This document shows, piece by piece, positions 33,993 to 43,716 of a stretch of DNA of 64,000 nucleotides (its first letter is position 1; each line of letters opens with the position of its first letter). Below the pieces are notes generated by a model, which saw only the letters and a program-made list of their open reading frames with translations, did no database searches and had not been told where the DNA came from. The translations under genes were made by a program, and so were the position numbers. Location: positions 124,001 through 188,000 of the forward strand of contig NZ_MKVA01000003.1 of assembly GCF_001899075.1 (NCBI RefSeq). The letters are read 5' to 3'. Source of the stretch: Devosia sp. 67-54 (GTDB taxonomy: Bacteria; Pseudomonadota; Alphaproteobacteria; Rhizobiales; Devosiaceae).

Positions 33993-34955
33993 TCAGTCGC
34001 GCACCTTGTACGGCTTCTGGTCGCGCCAGAAGCGCATCAGGCTTTCGAGGTCGGGGTCGCCGTTTTCCGGCAGCACGATCTTGAGGCTGGCGTAGAGGTC
34101 GCCATTGCCGTGCAGGCCCTTGCCCTTGAGGCGCAGCGCCTTGGCGGTGTTGATGTTGGGCGGCAGGGTCAGCTCGGCCGAGCCGTCCAGCGTCGGCACC
34201 CGCACCTTGCCCCCCAGCACCGCCTCGTACAGCGTGATCGGCACGTCGACGCGCAGATCGGCGCCGTCGCGGCGGAATTTCGGATGTCGCTCGAACTTCA
34301 CCGTGACGATGGTGTCGCCCGGCTCGCCGCCCCAGGGCGAAACCTGGCCCTGGCCCTTGAGCCGGATCTGCTGGCCGTCCTCGACCTTGTCGGGCAGCTT
34401 GACGTTGACGACCTTGTTGTTGGGCAGCCGCAGCGGCACCGAACCGCCCCTGTGGGCGTCTTCGAGGCTCACGGCGATCGTCGCCTGCGTGTCCTCGCCC
34501 TTGGCCTGCGGCTGGCGGGCGCCGCCGGCAAAACCCTGGCTGAAGCCGCCGCTGCCGGCGCCACCGAACGGATCGAACCCGCCGCCGCGGCCGCCGCGCG
34601 CCTGCGCGCCGCCGAAGCCGCTCATGAATTCCTTGAGGATGTCCTCGGCCGAAAACCCGCCCGCCGCCGACGCCCCGGCGCCCCGGCGCGCGCCGCCGCC
34701 CATGCCGCCGCCGTTGAAGCCGGCGAATTTCGGATTGCCGTCGGCGTCGATCTCGCCGCGGTCGAAGGCCGCCTTCTTGTCCTTGTCGGTGAGGAAATCG
34801 TAGGCAGCCGAAATCTCGGCGAACTTCTGCTGCGCCTTCGGGTCGGATCGGTTCTGATCGGGGTGATTGGCCTTGGCCAGCTTGCGGTAAGCCGACTTCA
34901 AGTCCTTCTCGCTCACAGAACGAGGCACCCCGAGCACGCTGTAGGGATCGCGCAT
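33993..34955 (-). CDS. DnaJ-family co-chaperone (type II, CbpA-like)
   Basis: 320 residues. J domain at the N-terminus with the HPD motif (KANHPDQNRSDPKAQQKF), a Gly/Phe-rich linker (GGGMGGGARRGA..., FDPFGGAGSGGF) and two C-terminal substrate-binding beta domains (VSLEDAHRGGSVPLRLP, LYEAVLGGKVRVPTLDG). The zinc-finger of type I DnaJ is absent. It stimulates DnaK ATPase. ATG at 34955 (MRDPYSVLGV) is the canonical start. Confidence 0.94.
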   Translation of the reverse strand: MRDPYSVLGVPRSVSEKDLKSAYRKLAKANHPDQNRSDPKAQQKFAEISAAYDFLTDKDKKAAFDRGEIDADGNPKFAGFNGGGMGGGARRGAGASAAGGFSAEDILKEFMSGFGGAQARGGRGGGFDPFGGAGSGGFSQGFAGGARQPQAKGEDTQATIAVSLEDAHRGGSVPLRLPNNKVVNVKLPDKVEDGQQIRLKGQGQVSPWGGEPGDTIVTVKFERHPKFRRDGADLRVDVPITLYEAVLGGKVRVPTLDGSAELTLPPNINTAKALRLKGKGLHGNGDLYASLKIVLPENGDPDLESLMRFWRDQKPYKVRD

Positions 34956-35068
34956 TGGGTTCCTTCGAAATCTTTGGGCGGATTGAAACTCCGCCCCGTC
35001 GCGACCTATATGGCCACGCGGTCCCGGCTTGTCCAGATCGCCCAAAGCCTTGTGGAGCGCGTATTTTC

Positions 35069-35704
35069 ATGGCCGCAGACACCCTTTCGGGCCGAATCTT
35101 CAACGACGACGACAGCGCCCCGATCGACCCCTTCGCGCTGTTCGAGGACTGGTTCGCCGCCGCCAGGGCGAGCGAGCCCAACGACCCGCATGCCATGGCG
35201 CTGGCCAGCGTCGACAAGACCGGCCTGCCCGATGTACGCATGGTGCTGATGAACGCCCGCGACCACCGCGGCTTCGTATTCTTCACCAATTTCGACAGCC
35301 GCAAGGGCGAGGAACTGCTGGCCCATCCCAAGGCGGCGCTGGTCTTTCACTGGAAGTCGCTGCGCCGCCAGGTGCGCGCCCGCGGGCCGGTAGAGGTGGT
35401 GGCGCCGGAGGAAGCCGACGCCTATTTCGCCACCCGTTCGCGCACCAGCCAGCTCGGCGCCAATGCCAGCCGGCAGTCGCAGCCGCTCGCCAGCAGGGCC
35501 GAACTGATGCAGGCGGTCGAGCGCGTGCGCGCCGGCATCGGCGACGACAACCCGGTACCGCGGCCCAGGCACTGGTCGGGCTTTCGCATCATCCCCACCG
35601 AGATCGAGTTCTGGCAGGATGGCGAGTTCCGCCTGCACGACCGGGTGCGCTTCACCCGTGCCGATTCGATCGGCCCGTGGACACGCCAGCGCCTCTACCC
35701 GTGA
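35069..35704 (+). CDS. pdxH: pyridoxamine 5'-phosphate oxidase
   Basis: 211 residues. FMN- and PLP-binding segments: MALASVDKTGLPDVRMVLM, GFVFFTNFDSRKGEEL, ALVFHWKSLRRQVRARG, SRQSQPLASR and the C-terminal IGPWTRQRLYP. It oxidises PNP or PMP to pyridoxal phosphate. Divergent from the dnaJ-like gene with about 110 bases between. Confidence 0.97.
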   Translation: MAADTLSGRIFNDDDSAPIDPFALFEDWFAAARASEPNDPHAMALASVDKTGLPDVRMVLMNARDHRGFVFFTNFDSRKGEELLAHPKAALVFHWKSLRRQVRARGPVEVVAPEEADAYFATRSRTSQLGANASRQSQPLASRAELMQAVERVRAGIGDDNPVPRPRHWSGFRIIPTEIEFWQDGEFRLHDRVRFTRADSIGPWTRQRLYP

Positions 35705-35763
35705 TCCCTTGCGGCCCGCCGCGTCGCATGAAATCGTAAGTCACGGGCAAGTCGTCGGAAACC

Positions 35764-36987
35764 ATGAACGATACGGCGTCAGCGGCGAGGGTGGGGCGCG
35801 TCGAGTTCACCGGCTCGCGGCACGAGCTGTTCGGCATCGTCATCCGCGGTTATGCGCTGATGCTGCCCACCATCGGGCTCTACCGCTTCTGGCAGGCCAC
35901 CTGGAAGCGCCGCTTCTACTGGCAGAACACGGTCATCGACGGCGATCCGCTGGAATATACCGGCACCCCCACGCAATTGCTGCTCGGCTTTTTCTTCGCG
36001 CTCGCATTTTTCCTGCCGATCTACGTCGCGCTCTTCGTTCTCGCCATGCAGGAGAGCACGCTGGTCGTCCTCGGCTATCTCGGCATCGGGCTGATTGTCT
36101 GGTTCCTGATGGGCTATGCCACCTACCGGGCGCGCGATTTCCGCCTGTCGCGCACGCTCTGGCGCGGCATCCGCTTCGACCTGCGCGGCAACGCCTGGGC
36201 CTACGCACTGCGCCGCTTCCTGTGGTCCATCCTGATGGTCGCAACGCTCGGCCTCGTCTATCCATGGATGGCGTCGAGCCTGTGGAAATACCGCTGGCGC
36301 AACACCTGGTTCGGCGACCGCAAATTCGACATCGCCGGCAATTGGCGCGCCTTCGCTGCCCCGTACTACGCCACCTATCTCCTCAACCTCCTGACCATCG
36401 GCGGCGCCCTGATCTGGGCCGTTTCGACCCACGATTTCGTGCTCGTCGGCGCGCTTCCGGTCCCCGGTGCGCTGTCGTGGCTGGCAGCCATCGGCTGCGT
36501 CGTCGTCTTCGCGCTGAGCCTTGCCTGGTACCGCACCCGCACGGCCTCGCGCATGCTTTCGACCGTCTCCTGCGGCGAGGCGGCGCTGACGGTGAGGCTG
36601 GGGACTGGCGCCCTGTTCGGCCAGTTCGTCGCCTACGTCTTCGGCGTCCTCGGCGTGCTGCTGCTGCTCGGGCTCACGGCCGCGCTGGTGCTCGGCGGCA
36701 TTTACGCCATGGCCTCGGCGGGCGGTAAGGCCGACGCGGCATCCATCGTCTCGATGTTCCAGTCGGGCACGCTCAACGTGGCGCTGCTGATCGTCGCCTA
36801 CCTCGTCGTCCTCGGCGCCTTCGGCATGCTCGCCGAAGTGGTGCTGAGCTTCGGCTGGTGGCGGCTGCTGGCGCGCGGCGCGAGCCTCTCCAACCCCGAT
36901 AGCCTGCGCAGCGTGCGGGCCACCGCCGAGGACCGTGCGCTGATCGGGCAGGGGCTCGCCGACGCGCTCAATGTGGGGGCGTATTGA
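35764..36987 (+). CDS. DUF898 (YjgN-like) membrane protein
   Basis: 407 residues. Opens with VEFTGSRHELFGIVIRGYAL, the usual start of DUF898/YjgN proteins, and contains about eight hydrophobic helices with conserved aromatic/basic loops (YRFWQATWKRRFYWQNTVIDG, PWMASSLWKYRWRNTWFGD). Function unknown. The next gene begins at its stop (TGATG), and the DUF898-M48 peptidase pairing suggests a joint envelope role. Confidence 0.9.
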   Translation: MNDTASAARVGRVEFTGSRHELFGIVIRGYALMLPTIGLYRFWQATWKRRFYWQNTVIDGDPLEYTGTPTQLLLGFFFALAFFLPIYVALFVLAMQESTLVVLGYLGIGLIVWFLMGYATYRARDFRLSRTLWRGIRFDLRGNAWAYALRRFLWSILMVATLGLVYPWMASSLWKYRWRNTWFGDRKFDIAGNWRAFAAPYYATYLLNLLTIGGALIWAVSTHDFVLVGALPVPGALSWLAAIGCVVVFALSLAWYRTRTASRMLSTVSCGEAALTVRLGTGALFGQFVAYVFGVLGVLLLLGLTAALVLGGIYAMASAGGKADAASIVSMFQSGTLNVALLIVAYLVVLGAFGMLAEVVLSFGWWRLLARGASLSNPDSLRSVRATAEDRALIGQGLADALNVGAY

Positions 36988-38141
36988 TGGAGTTCGCCGC
37001 CCGCTACACCGACGGCCTCACCGCCGATGTCCGCGACGTGCTCGGCGTCATCGACCTCGCCGCCGATCCGGTGGCGCTGGTCATCCTCGATGCGCAGAGC
37101 CGCGAGGTGATCGACCGCTGGCCGGCGCTTGACGTCTATCTGCTGCATTCGCGCATGGCCGAGCTCAGGATCGCCAATCGCCAGAAGTCGCCCGGCGCCC
37201 GCCTCGCCGTCGCCGGCATTGCCGACACGCGCAGCGCGCTCGCGGCTCTGCCGACGCTGGCGCAGCGCCAGCGCGCCGAAGGCTGGGGGCAGTTCCGCAT
37301 CCTGGTGCTGGCGACCGCCGCGCTGGCGTCGGTGATCGTCGCCTATCTCTACGGCATCCCGCTGCTCGCCGATCGCCTCGTGCCCTACGTGCCGCCCGCC
37401 TGGGAGAGCAAGATCGGCGACACCGCCGCGGCGCAGGTCGAAAATTCGATGACCAAGGGCAAGGGCTATGTGTTGTGCGACCCCGACCCCAACTCCGTCG
37501 GCAACCGCGCCATCGCCCGCTTCGTCGCCAACGTCTTCGACGGGCTCGGCTCGCCCTTTTCGCCGCACGTCACCGTGGTCCGCTCCCCCATCGCCAACGC
37601 CTTCGCGCTGCCCGGCGGCCGGACCTACTACCTGTCGAGCCTGATCCAGGCAGCCCGCACGCCTGACGAATTTGCCGGCGTGCTCGCGCACGAGCTCGGC
37701 CACGTCTACTATCGGCACGGCATGGAAACCCTGCTCGCAAACTCGACCACCGGCCTGCTCGTCGGCTTCGTCCTCGGCGACATGACCGGCATTTCGGCCG
37801 CCGCCGCCGTCGGCACCTCGCTGATCGACAACCGCTTCTCGCGCCGCGCCGAAGCGCAGGCCGACCGCTTCGCCGCCGAAACCGCGCAACGCCTCGGCTT
37901 CAGCCCGAAGGGGCTGGTGGACCTGCTCGAACGTGTCGCCCGGGACGACGAGTTCTCGCGCGCCCTGGCGCTGTTCTCCAACCATCCGCTGACCGACGAG
38001 CGCCGCGCCGCGCTTGAGGCGCTGGCGACGCCCGTCGCCGACCCGCGGCCGATCTTCACCGCCGCCGAATGGCAGGCGATCCGCGACATGTGCCCGCCGG
38101 CGCCGCCGCCACCGCTGCCCAAGCCGGTCTCGGTGCTCTGA
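36987..38141 (+). CDS. M48-family zinc metalloprotease
   Basis: 384 residues. An N-terminal cytoplasmic segment (about 105 residues), one membrane helix (ILVLATAALASVIVAYLYGI) and a periplasmic M48 domain with the zinc motif HELGH (VLAHELGHVYYRHG), followed by the third ligand Glu in AEAQADRFAAE. HtpX/BepA-like proteases degrade misfolded membrane or outer-membrane proteins. Ends with a Pro-rich tail. ATG at 36987 overlaps the DUF898 stop. Confidence 0.92.
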   Translation: MEFAARYTDGLTADVRDVLGVIDLAADPVALVILDAQSREVIDRWPALDVYLLHSRMAELRIANRQKSPGARLAVAGIADTRSALAALPTLAQRQRAEGWGQFRILVLATAALASVIVAYLYGIPLLADRLVPYVPPAWESKIGDTAAAQVENSMTKGKGYVLCDPDPNSVGNRAIARFVANVFDGLGSPFSPHVTVVRSPIANAFALPGGRTYYLSSLIQAARTPDEFAGVLAHELGHVYYRHGMETLLANSTTGLLVGFVLGDMTGISAAAAVGTSLIDNRFSRRAEAQADRFAAETAQRLGFSPKGLVDLLERVARDDEFSRALALFSNHPLTDERRAALEALATPVADPRPIFTAAEWQAIRDMCPPAPPPPLPKPVSVL

Positions 38142-38923
38142 TGCGCATTCTCATCCGCACCTCGAAATGGGCGATCTGGGCGCGCCGGGTGGGGGCGTTG
38201 GCCCTGCCGCTGGCGCTGATCCCGGTGCTGCTGCATCGCGCCCACGTCATCACCAGCGACAATTTCCTGACCATCGAGACGATCGCGCTGGGCCTCGCAG
38301 CGCTGGCCGTGCTGATGGCCATCGTCGCCTTCATCCGCCTGTGGTTCACCGGCGACCAGGGCTGGTGGAAGGCGACGCTGGCCTTCGTCTTCGGCCTCGT
38401 CTGCCTCGCCCCGCTCGGCTATTTCGGCTATCTCTATTTGCGCCAGCCCGCCTCGCCCGACATCTCCACCGACTTCACCAATCCGCCGGCGCTGGTGAGC
38501 TACATCGACGCCCGCTTCATCACCCCCGGGCAGCGCGCCGCGCTCGAGGCACAGTTTCCCAACGCCCGCTCGCGCAACTACCCGATCGCGGCGCCCGAAA
38601 TGTTCGATGCCGTGGCCGATCTCGTCGACGATCGCGGCTGGGACGTGCGCGCCTCCCGCCGCCCCGCCACGCAGGTCGAGAGCGGCGAGCTCAACGCCGT
38701 CATCACCACGCTGCTCGGCTTTCGCGAGGAGGTGGCGATCCGCGTCACCGGCACCGCCGACGGCACCACCATCGCCATGCGCTCGGCCTCGCTCTCGACC
38801 TTCCCCGATTTCGGCGAGAACGGGCAGCGCGTCGAAGCCTTCATGCTCGACCTCGACAACCAGGTGACGCTGATGCTGCGCAACGCCACGCCCGCCCAGC
38901 CGGGCGACAATGGCGACGGCTAG
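38141..38923 (+). CDS. DUF1499 family membrane protein
   Basis: 260 residues. Three hydrophobic helices in the first 100 residues (WARRVGALALPLALIPVLL, IALGLAALAVLMAIVAFIRL, ATLAFVFGLVCLAPLGYF), then a soluble DUF1499 domain (APEMFDAVADLVDDRGWDV, DFGENGQRVEAFMLDL). Unknown role; the third member of a TGATG-coupled operon with DUF898 and M48. Confidence 0.87.
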   Translation: MRILIRTSKWAIWARRVGALALPLALIPVLLHRAHVITSDNFLTIETIALGLAALAVLMAIVAFIRLWFTGDQGWWKATLAFVFGLVCLAPLGYFGYLYLRQPASPDISTDFTNPPALVSYIDARFITPGQRAALEAQFPNARSRNYPIAAPEMFDAVADLVDDRGWDVRASRRPATQVESGELNAVITTLLGFREEVAIRVTGTADGTTIAMRSASLSTFPDFGENGQRVEAFMLDLDNQVTLMLRNATPAQPGDNGDG

Positions 38924-39843
38924 GGCCTGGCCGGCGACAGGCGCAGGCCGAACAGGGTGCGGTGCATGTGGATGCGGTGCTGGTCGTCGAGATATTCGAC
39001 ATGCGCCCGCAGATTGAGCGTCGCGGCGAAGCGCAGCATCGGCGACAGCGTCGGATAGATCCGGCGCAGCAAGTCGCCGATGCTGCGCGCCCCGCCATCG
39101 ACCGCGTCGGCAATCTGCCGGTTGCGCAATTCGCGATGCGCCAGCAGGGCGCGCGCGAAACCGGCGCCGTCGGCGATCGGCCCGCCATGCGCCGGCACAT
39201 AGCGCCGCGCGCCGAGGCCGATGAGCTTGCGCAGCGAGGCGAGATAATCCGCCATCGAGCCGTCGGGCACCGCCACCAGAGTGGAGTTCCAGCCCATCAC
39301 ATGGTCGCCCGACAGCAGCAGGTCGCTGCCGTCGATCCCGAAGCAGAGGTGATTGGCGCAATGGCCGGGCGTGGTGATCGTGGTGAGGCGGATGCCGCCG
39401 ACGTCCACCTGCTCGCCGTCGACCAGCGTGCGGTCCGGCACCAGCGCCCAGTCGCAGTCGCGGCCGATCGGATTGCGCTCGAACGGACGGAGCGGCCGGC
39501 TCAGCCGGTGCGGCCCGCCGAACCACAGCGGCGCGCCGAGCTCGGCCTTGAGCCGCGCCGCGCTCGCCGAATGGTCGCTGTGCGTGTGCGTGAGGATGAT
39601 CGCCTCGACCGGACGCCTGGCGATGGCCTGCCGCAGCGCCGCGAGGTGCCGCGGATCGTCCGGCCCCGGATCGAGCAACGCCACCCGGCCGTCCCCGATC
39701 ACGAAGCTGTTGGTGCCGGTGAAGGTGAAGGGGCCGCCATTGGGGGCGGTGACCCGGCCGATCCCCGGCGCGACCGCAACCAATTGCCCGGTTTGCGGGT
39801 CGAAGCTGGTGTCGAGGGGCAGGGGAGGCGGGGTGTCGGCCAT
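38920..39843 (-). CDS. metallo-beta-lactamase fold hydrolase
   Basis: 307 residues. Zinc motif HTHSDHS (IILTHTHSDHSASA), later TPGHCANHLCF and GDHVMGWNST with further ligands, and a C-terminal winged-helix-like segment with the FAATLNLRAHVEYLDDQ stretch typical of LACTB2-like members. It probably hydrolyses a thioester or phosphodiester; the LACTB2 relatives include ribonucleases. ATG at 39843 is preferred to 39861. Its stop overlaps that of the DUF1499 gene. Confidence 0.9.
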   Translation of the reverse strand: MADTPPPLPLDTSFDPQTGQLVAVAPGIGRVTAPNGGPFTFTGTNSFVIGDGRVALLDPGPDDPRHLAALRQAIARRPVEAIILTHTHSDHSASAARLKAELGAPLWFGGPHRLSRPLRPFERNPIGRDCDWALVPDRTLVDGEQVDVGGIRLTTITTPGHCANHLCFGIDGSDLLLSGDHVMGWNSTLVAVPDGSMADYLASLRKLIGLGARRYVPAHGGPIADGAGFARALLAHRELRNRQIADAVDGGARSIGDLLRRIYPTLSPMLRFAATLNLRAHVEYLDDQHRIHMHRTLFGLRLSPARP

Positions 39844-39905
39844 TGCGCTCCAACGGGTCAAAGTCTAGAAACTGCGTGGATCCACGCCCAATAGAAGGTA
39901 ACGCA

Positions 39906-40523
39906 ATGGCCGCTGCAATGACCACTTCCAACACTTTGTTGGAGACGTTCCAGCCCCGCACGCGCACTGCGCGCCTCGTCGGCAATATCGTGCTCGTCGT
40001 GCTCGGCACCGCGTTGCTGACGCTGTCGGCCAAGTTCAGCGTGCCGGTCTGGCCCGTACCGGTGACGCTGCAGACCGCGGCGGTCGCTGCGCTCGCCGCC
40101 GCCTTCGGCTGGCGCATCGGCGTCGCCACCGTCGCCGCCTACATCCTCGAGGGCCTCGCCGGCCTGCCGGTGTTCGCCGGCGCCGTGGCCGGCCCGGCCT
40201 ATCTGCTGGGGCCGACCGGCGGCTTCATCGTCAGCTGGCTGGCGATGGCCGCGATCATCGGCGTCGCCGCCGATCGCGGCCTGTCGCGCCGCATGCTGCC
40301 GCTGTTCGCGGTGATGCTGCTGGGCGACGCGGTGAGCTTCGCCGTCGGCTATGGCTGGCTGGTGACCGTGCTCGCGAGCCTCAAGGGCGTCGGCATCGGC
40401 GACGTGCTGGGCAGCGCCTTCGACGGCGCGATCAAGCCGTTCGTCGTCTGGGACATCCTGAAGATGGCGCTGGCCGCCGTCACCATCTCGGCCGCCTGGG
40501 CCGCGTTCCGCAAGCGCGCCTGA
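39906..40523 (+). CDS. bioY: biotin transporter BioY
   Basis: 205 residues, six hydrophobic helices. The substrate-specific S-component signature is present in TLSAKFSVPVWPVPVTLQTAAV and LEGLAGLPVFAG...GPTGGFIVSW. It works with an ECF energy-coupling module, not found in this window. No BioR-type operator was recognised upstream. Confidence 0.95.
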   Translation: MAAAMTTSNTLLETFQPRTRTARLVGNIVLVVLGTALLTLSAKFSVPVWPVPVTLQTAAVAALAAAFGWRIGVATVAAYILEGLAGLPVFAGAVAGPAYLLGPTGGFIVSWLAMAAIIGVAADRGLSRRMLPLFAVMLLGDAVSFAVGYGWLVTVLASLKGVGIGDVLGSAFDGAIKPFVVWDILKMALAAVTISAAWAAFRKRA

Positions 40524-40555
40524 GGCAAATCTGTCGGGGAGTTGTCGGTAAAGGA

Positions 40556-40582
40556 AAAGGCCGGTCGCGAAGACCGGCCTTT
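40556..40582. terminator. bidirectional intrinsic terminator (bioY / tRNA-Pro)
   Basis: A perfect 11-bp stem AAAGGCCGGTC-GCGAA-GACCGGCCTTT, flanked by short A and T runs on both sides. It lies between the end of bioY on the plus strand and the 3' end of tRNA-Pro on the minus strand, so it can end both transcripts. Confidence 0.85.
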
Positions 40583-40586
40583 CTGT

Positions 40587-40663
40587 TGGTCGGAGTAGCG
40601 TGATTCGAACACGCGACCCCCTGCTCCCGAAGCAGGTGCGCTACCAGGCTGCGCTATACTCCG
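40587..40663 (-). tRNA. tRNA-Pro (anticodon CGG)
   Basis: 77 bases including encoded CCA. Read on the minus strand: acceptor CGGAGTA pairs with TACTCCG, D-arm GCGCAGCCTGGTAGCGC, anticodon stem CCTGC/GCAGG with loop TTCGGGA (anticodon CGG), and T-arm GCGTG-TTCGAAT-CACGC. All four stems pair. Confidence 0.96.
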
Positions 40664-40800
40664 AAAAGGTCCCGGGCAGGCGGCTCGCCCACCGGAATGG
40701 CCGGCGTTATAGCGGCGCCTCCCGCCCGTTTCAAGCGCCGTTTCCGCCCCACCTCCATCGCGTTGCGCGCCCACGCTTTAGCGTGTAGGAACCGCGCCGT

Positions 40801-40875
<75 letters not shown>

Positions 40876-41169
40876 GTTTTGCCTTCAAAGCCCCGCGCTG
40901 CCTGACCTTCCACCCATCTGGGTGGGCTGCGTAGCACAAGGGTGTGTGGCACAAGACGGTCACGCTGAGGTCCATGCCCGCGAAAGGGAGGCTTCTTGGC
41001 GCGCATTCCCTATGCCTACGGTGCGGCGCGATCTGCTATTGGCGGCGCTGGATTCCGGGTTGTCACGAGCGCGCGACACGTGCTTCCTCGTATCCTAAAG
41101 GAGATGTCACCGTCACATCCCCTAATCTTAGATTTTCTGTGCGCGCTATTGGCCGTGCCGCAAGGCGGC
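40876..41169. other. gap between tRNA-Gln and the caspase-like gene
   Basis: About 294 bases with no supported gene. It contains GCCCTTGTG/CACAAGG-type short repeats around 40935-40955 and an AT-rich patch at 41120-41145. There is no integrase and I see no repeat of the tRNA 3' end, so no evidence of an island boundary. Confidence 0.5.
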
Positions 41170-43716
41170 TCAGGACCAGGCTTGCAAGATCTGGTCGAAC
41201 GTCGCCAGCCGTTGGGCGAAGTAGTCCTGCAACTGGCCCTGCGCCGCATAATAGTCGCGCGCCTCGACGACGTCGCTCCGGCCTTCCTCGACCATCGCCT
41301 TGTCGCCGATATCGACGCCGTGCATGCCGAGCGCCCAGCCGAGATCGTTCATGCTGCGCGCCCACAGCGCCGGCGCCGCCGCCCTGGTGCGCACCTCGAG
41401 GGCGGCGCGGAACGACGCGATGGCTTGCTCCAGCACACTCTGGTCGCCGAGCGTACCGAGATCGACCAGGGCATGGCCGAGCCCGGCTTCGGCCAGCGCC
41501 CAGTCGAACGGCACCGTCTCGCGCGGCAGGGCGCCGAGCGCGCCGCGGAACGTCTCCGCCGCCTGCTTCACCTCGTCGGCACTGTTGTCCGCTTCCGCCA
41601 GCGTCAGTTGCGCGGCCCCCAGATTGATCGTCGTGATCCCCCAGTCGAGCGGCATCGTCTCGCGCGGCCTGAGCTCGAGCACGGCGTCGAACAGGCCGAA
41701 CGCCTCGGTCATGTGCGCCCGGTCGTGGTCGGCGTTGAAGCCGCTGATGAGGACGGCCGCGAGATTGCCGGCGGTCGTGGCCCAGTCGGTGGTCGATCGT
41801 GCCTCGCCGAGCGCGGCCAGCCCGTCGCGCAGCGCCGCGATGGCCTCGAAGCTGAAGCGGCTGTCGCCCTCGAGCGTGGCCAGCGTCTGCAGCACATTGC
41901 CGATGCTGGTCTGCATCATGCCCCAGCCGTAGGCATCCTGCTGCCGGTCGATGCGCGCCAGCGCCTCGCGGTAGGTCGCCAGCGCCCGCTCCGCCATTGG
42001 CGCGTCGCCGGTGCGGCCGGCGAGGTCCCATAGAGCGTTGCCCAGGCCGGACAGCGCCACCGCCCGCAGCGCCGGGTCGTCCCCGCTGCCCTCCGCCGCG
42101 GCCTGGAACGCGGTGACGGCGGCTTCGAGCGGCTGGGGGTCGCTGCTGCGCTCGCCGCTGATCGCGAGCGCGATGCCATAGTCGCTTTCGATCGCCGACC
42201 ACTGCTCTTGCAGCCCCGCCGTCGACGCCCGCGACAGTAGGTGCGGATAGAGCGCCAGCGCCTGGGCCAGCGCGCCGCCCTCGTCGCTCTGGCGCCCGAG
42301 CCGGCTCAGCGCCAGCGCCTGCATCGCGCCGTAGCGAACAGCGAGCGCCTCGTCCCAGCGGTCCACCTGCGCGAGAGCTTCGGCGAATTTCCCGGCCGCC
42401 ACGCGATAGTCGAAATTGAGCATCGCCGTCTGTGCGTGCTCCGCAAAGGTCTGGCCCAGTTCCAGCCGGTCGGATTTGAGCTGATCTTCGAGCGCGTCGC
42501 GCTGCTTCGCCAGATCCTCGGCCCGCGCGCTGGCCGCCGCGCGATATTTCAACGCCAGGCCGATCGCGCCTTCCTGTTGCGCCCGGTCGGCGAGCCCGCT
42601 CAGCCGCCTGAGCTCGTCGTCCTGCTTCACCGCGCCGGGCTGCTGCGCCAGCAGCGCCTTGAGCTGCAACGCGCCTTCGCGCAACTGGCTCTCGAGGTCG
42701 GCCTGGCCCTTGCCGGTATCGACGCCCAGCACGTCGAGCATGCCGTAGAGCGCGTCGAGCGGCACCGCCTGGCTCGTCGCCACGGTCTCGACATAGGCCC
42801 TGGTCGCGTCCGGCGTGGCCGCGATCGACAGCAGCAGGTCGCGCCGGCCCTGCTTGATCGCCGCCTCGTCGGGGTCCTTGTCGACGATCGGCCGGCCGAA
42901 CTGCAGCACGCGCCGCAGCGAGGAGTTGACCCAGGGCAGTTGCCGCGCCCTGGTCTTGAGATAGACCTCCTCGCTCACCATCGTCATGACGTCGGCGAAC
43001 GAATAGCCGCCGGCGCCCAGATGCTTCAGCAGGGCGGCGGCATAGGGCGAGTTCTCTTCTCCCGGGGCGCCGTCGAGCGCCGGCTGTCCGGGCGCCGCGG
43101 CAAAGCCGATGACCATGCCGAGGCTGTCGGCCGACACGCCCGGGCGCGCCAGCGGAACCGGGCCGCGCAGCTCGCCCAGGCCGGACGGCGCAATCGGCAG
43201 CGGCGCCGGCGCGCCCGGCGGCTGCACCGTCAATCCGGCGGGAAACAGCTCGCTGCGGCAGGCATCGAGCAGCGCGATCGTCACCGGCACGGTTCGGGCG
43301 AGACGATCGAGAAGCTGCGACACCTCGATCACGTCGGCGCCCGCCGCCTGCGGCGAGCTCAAATCCGCATCGACGGGCACGAGGTAGTTCTGCCCGCCGG
43401 CCGCGAAGCCATGGCCCGAATAATAGATCAGCGCCACGTCGGCATCGGCGGCGTCTTCGACGAAGCGCGCAATCTTCTCCCGCAGCTTGTCACCGTCGGC
43501 ATCGAGCACCCGCGTAACGTCGAAGCCGAGCTTGTCGAGCAGGTCGTCCATCGCCCGCGCATCGTTCCCGGGGTTGCCGAGCTTGGGCAGCGCCGCATAG
43601 TCCGCCTCGCCGACCACCAGCGCCACGCCGCGCAGCCGCGGAGCGTCGGCATGCGCCGCCCCGACCATGAACAGCATGGCCGCAAACGCAGCAAGAGCGA
43701 GCCAGCGCAAATCCAA
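41170..43716 (-). CDS. secreted caspase-like (C14) protein with helical-repeat C-terminus
   Basis: 848 residues. Signal peptide (LALAAFAAMLFMVGAAHA), then a caspase p20-like domain (about 28-200: VALVVGEADYAALPKLGNPG, with the His/Cys pair H102 in YYSGHGF and C153 in LLDACRSE). Residues 340-848 are a long array of helical TPR-like repeats (for example LEAAVTAFQAAAEGSGDDPALRAVALSGLGN). Bacterial orthocaspases cleave after Arg/Lys or act in stress responses; here export to the periplasm is predicted. No partner gene is adjacent. Confidence 0.88.
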   Translation of the reverse strand: MDLRWLALAAFAAMLFMVGAAHADAPRLRGVALVVGEADYAALPKLGNPGNDARAMDDLLDKLGFDVTRVLDADGDKLREKIARFVEDAADADVALIYYSGHGFAAGGQNYLVPVDADLSSPQAAGADVIEVSQLLDRLARTVPVTIALLDACRSELFPAGLTVQPPGAPAPLPIAPSGLGELRGPVPLARPGVSADSLGMVIGFAAAPGQPALDGAPGEENSPYAAALLKHLGAGGYSFADVMTMVSEEVYLKTRARQLPWVNSSLRRVLQFGRPIVDKDPDEAAIKQGRRDLLLSIAATPDATRAYVETVATSQAVPLDALYGMLDVLGVDTGKGQADLESQLREGALQLKALLAQQPGAVKQDDELRRLSGLADRAQQEGAIGLALKYRAAASARAEDLAKQRDALEDQLKSDRLELGQTFAEHAQTAMLNFDYRVAAGKFAEALAQVDRWDEALAVRYGAMQALALSRLGRQSDEGGALAQALALYPHLLSRASTAGLQEQWSAIESDYGIALAISGERSSDPQPLEAAVTAFQAAAEGSGDDPALRAVALSGLGNALWDLAGRTGDAPMAERALATYREALARIDRQQDAYGWGMMQTSIGNVLQTLATLEGDSRFSFEAIAALRDGLAALGEARSTTDWATTAGNLAAVLISGFNADHDRAHMTEAFGLFDAVLELRPRETMPLDWGITTINLGAAQLTLAEADNSADEVKQAAETFRGALGALPRETVPFDWALAEAGLGHALVDLGTLGDQSVLEQAIASFRAALEVRTRAAAPALWARSMNDLGWALGMHGVDIGDKAMVEEGRSDVVEARDYYAAQGQLQDYFAQRLATFDQILQAWS

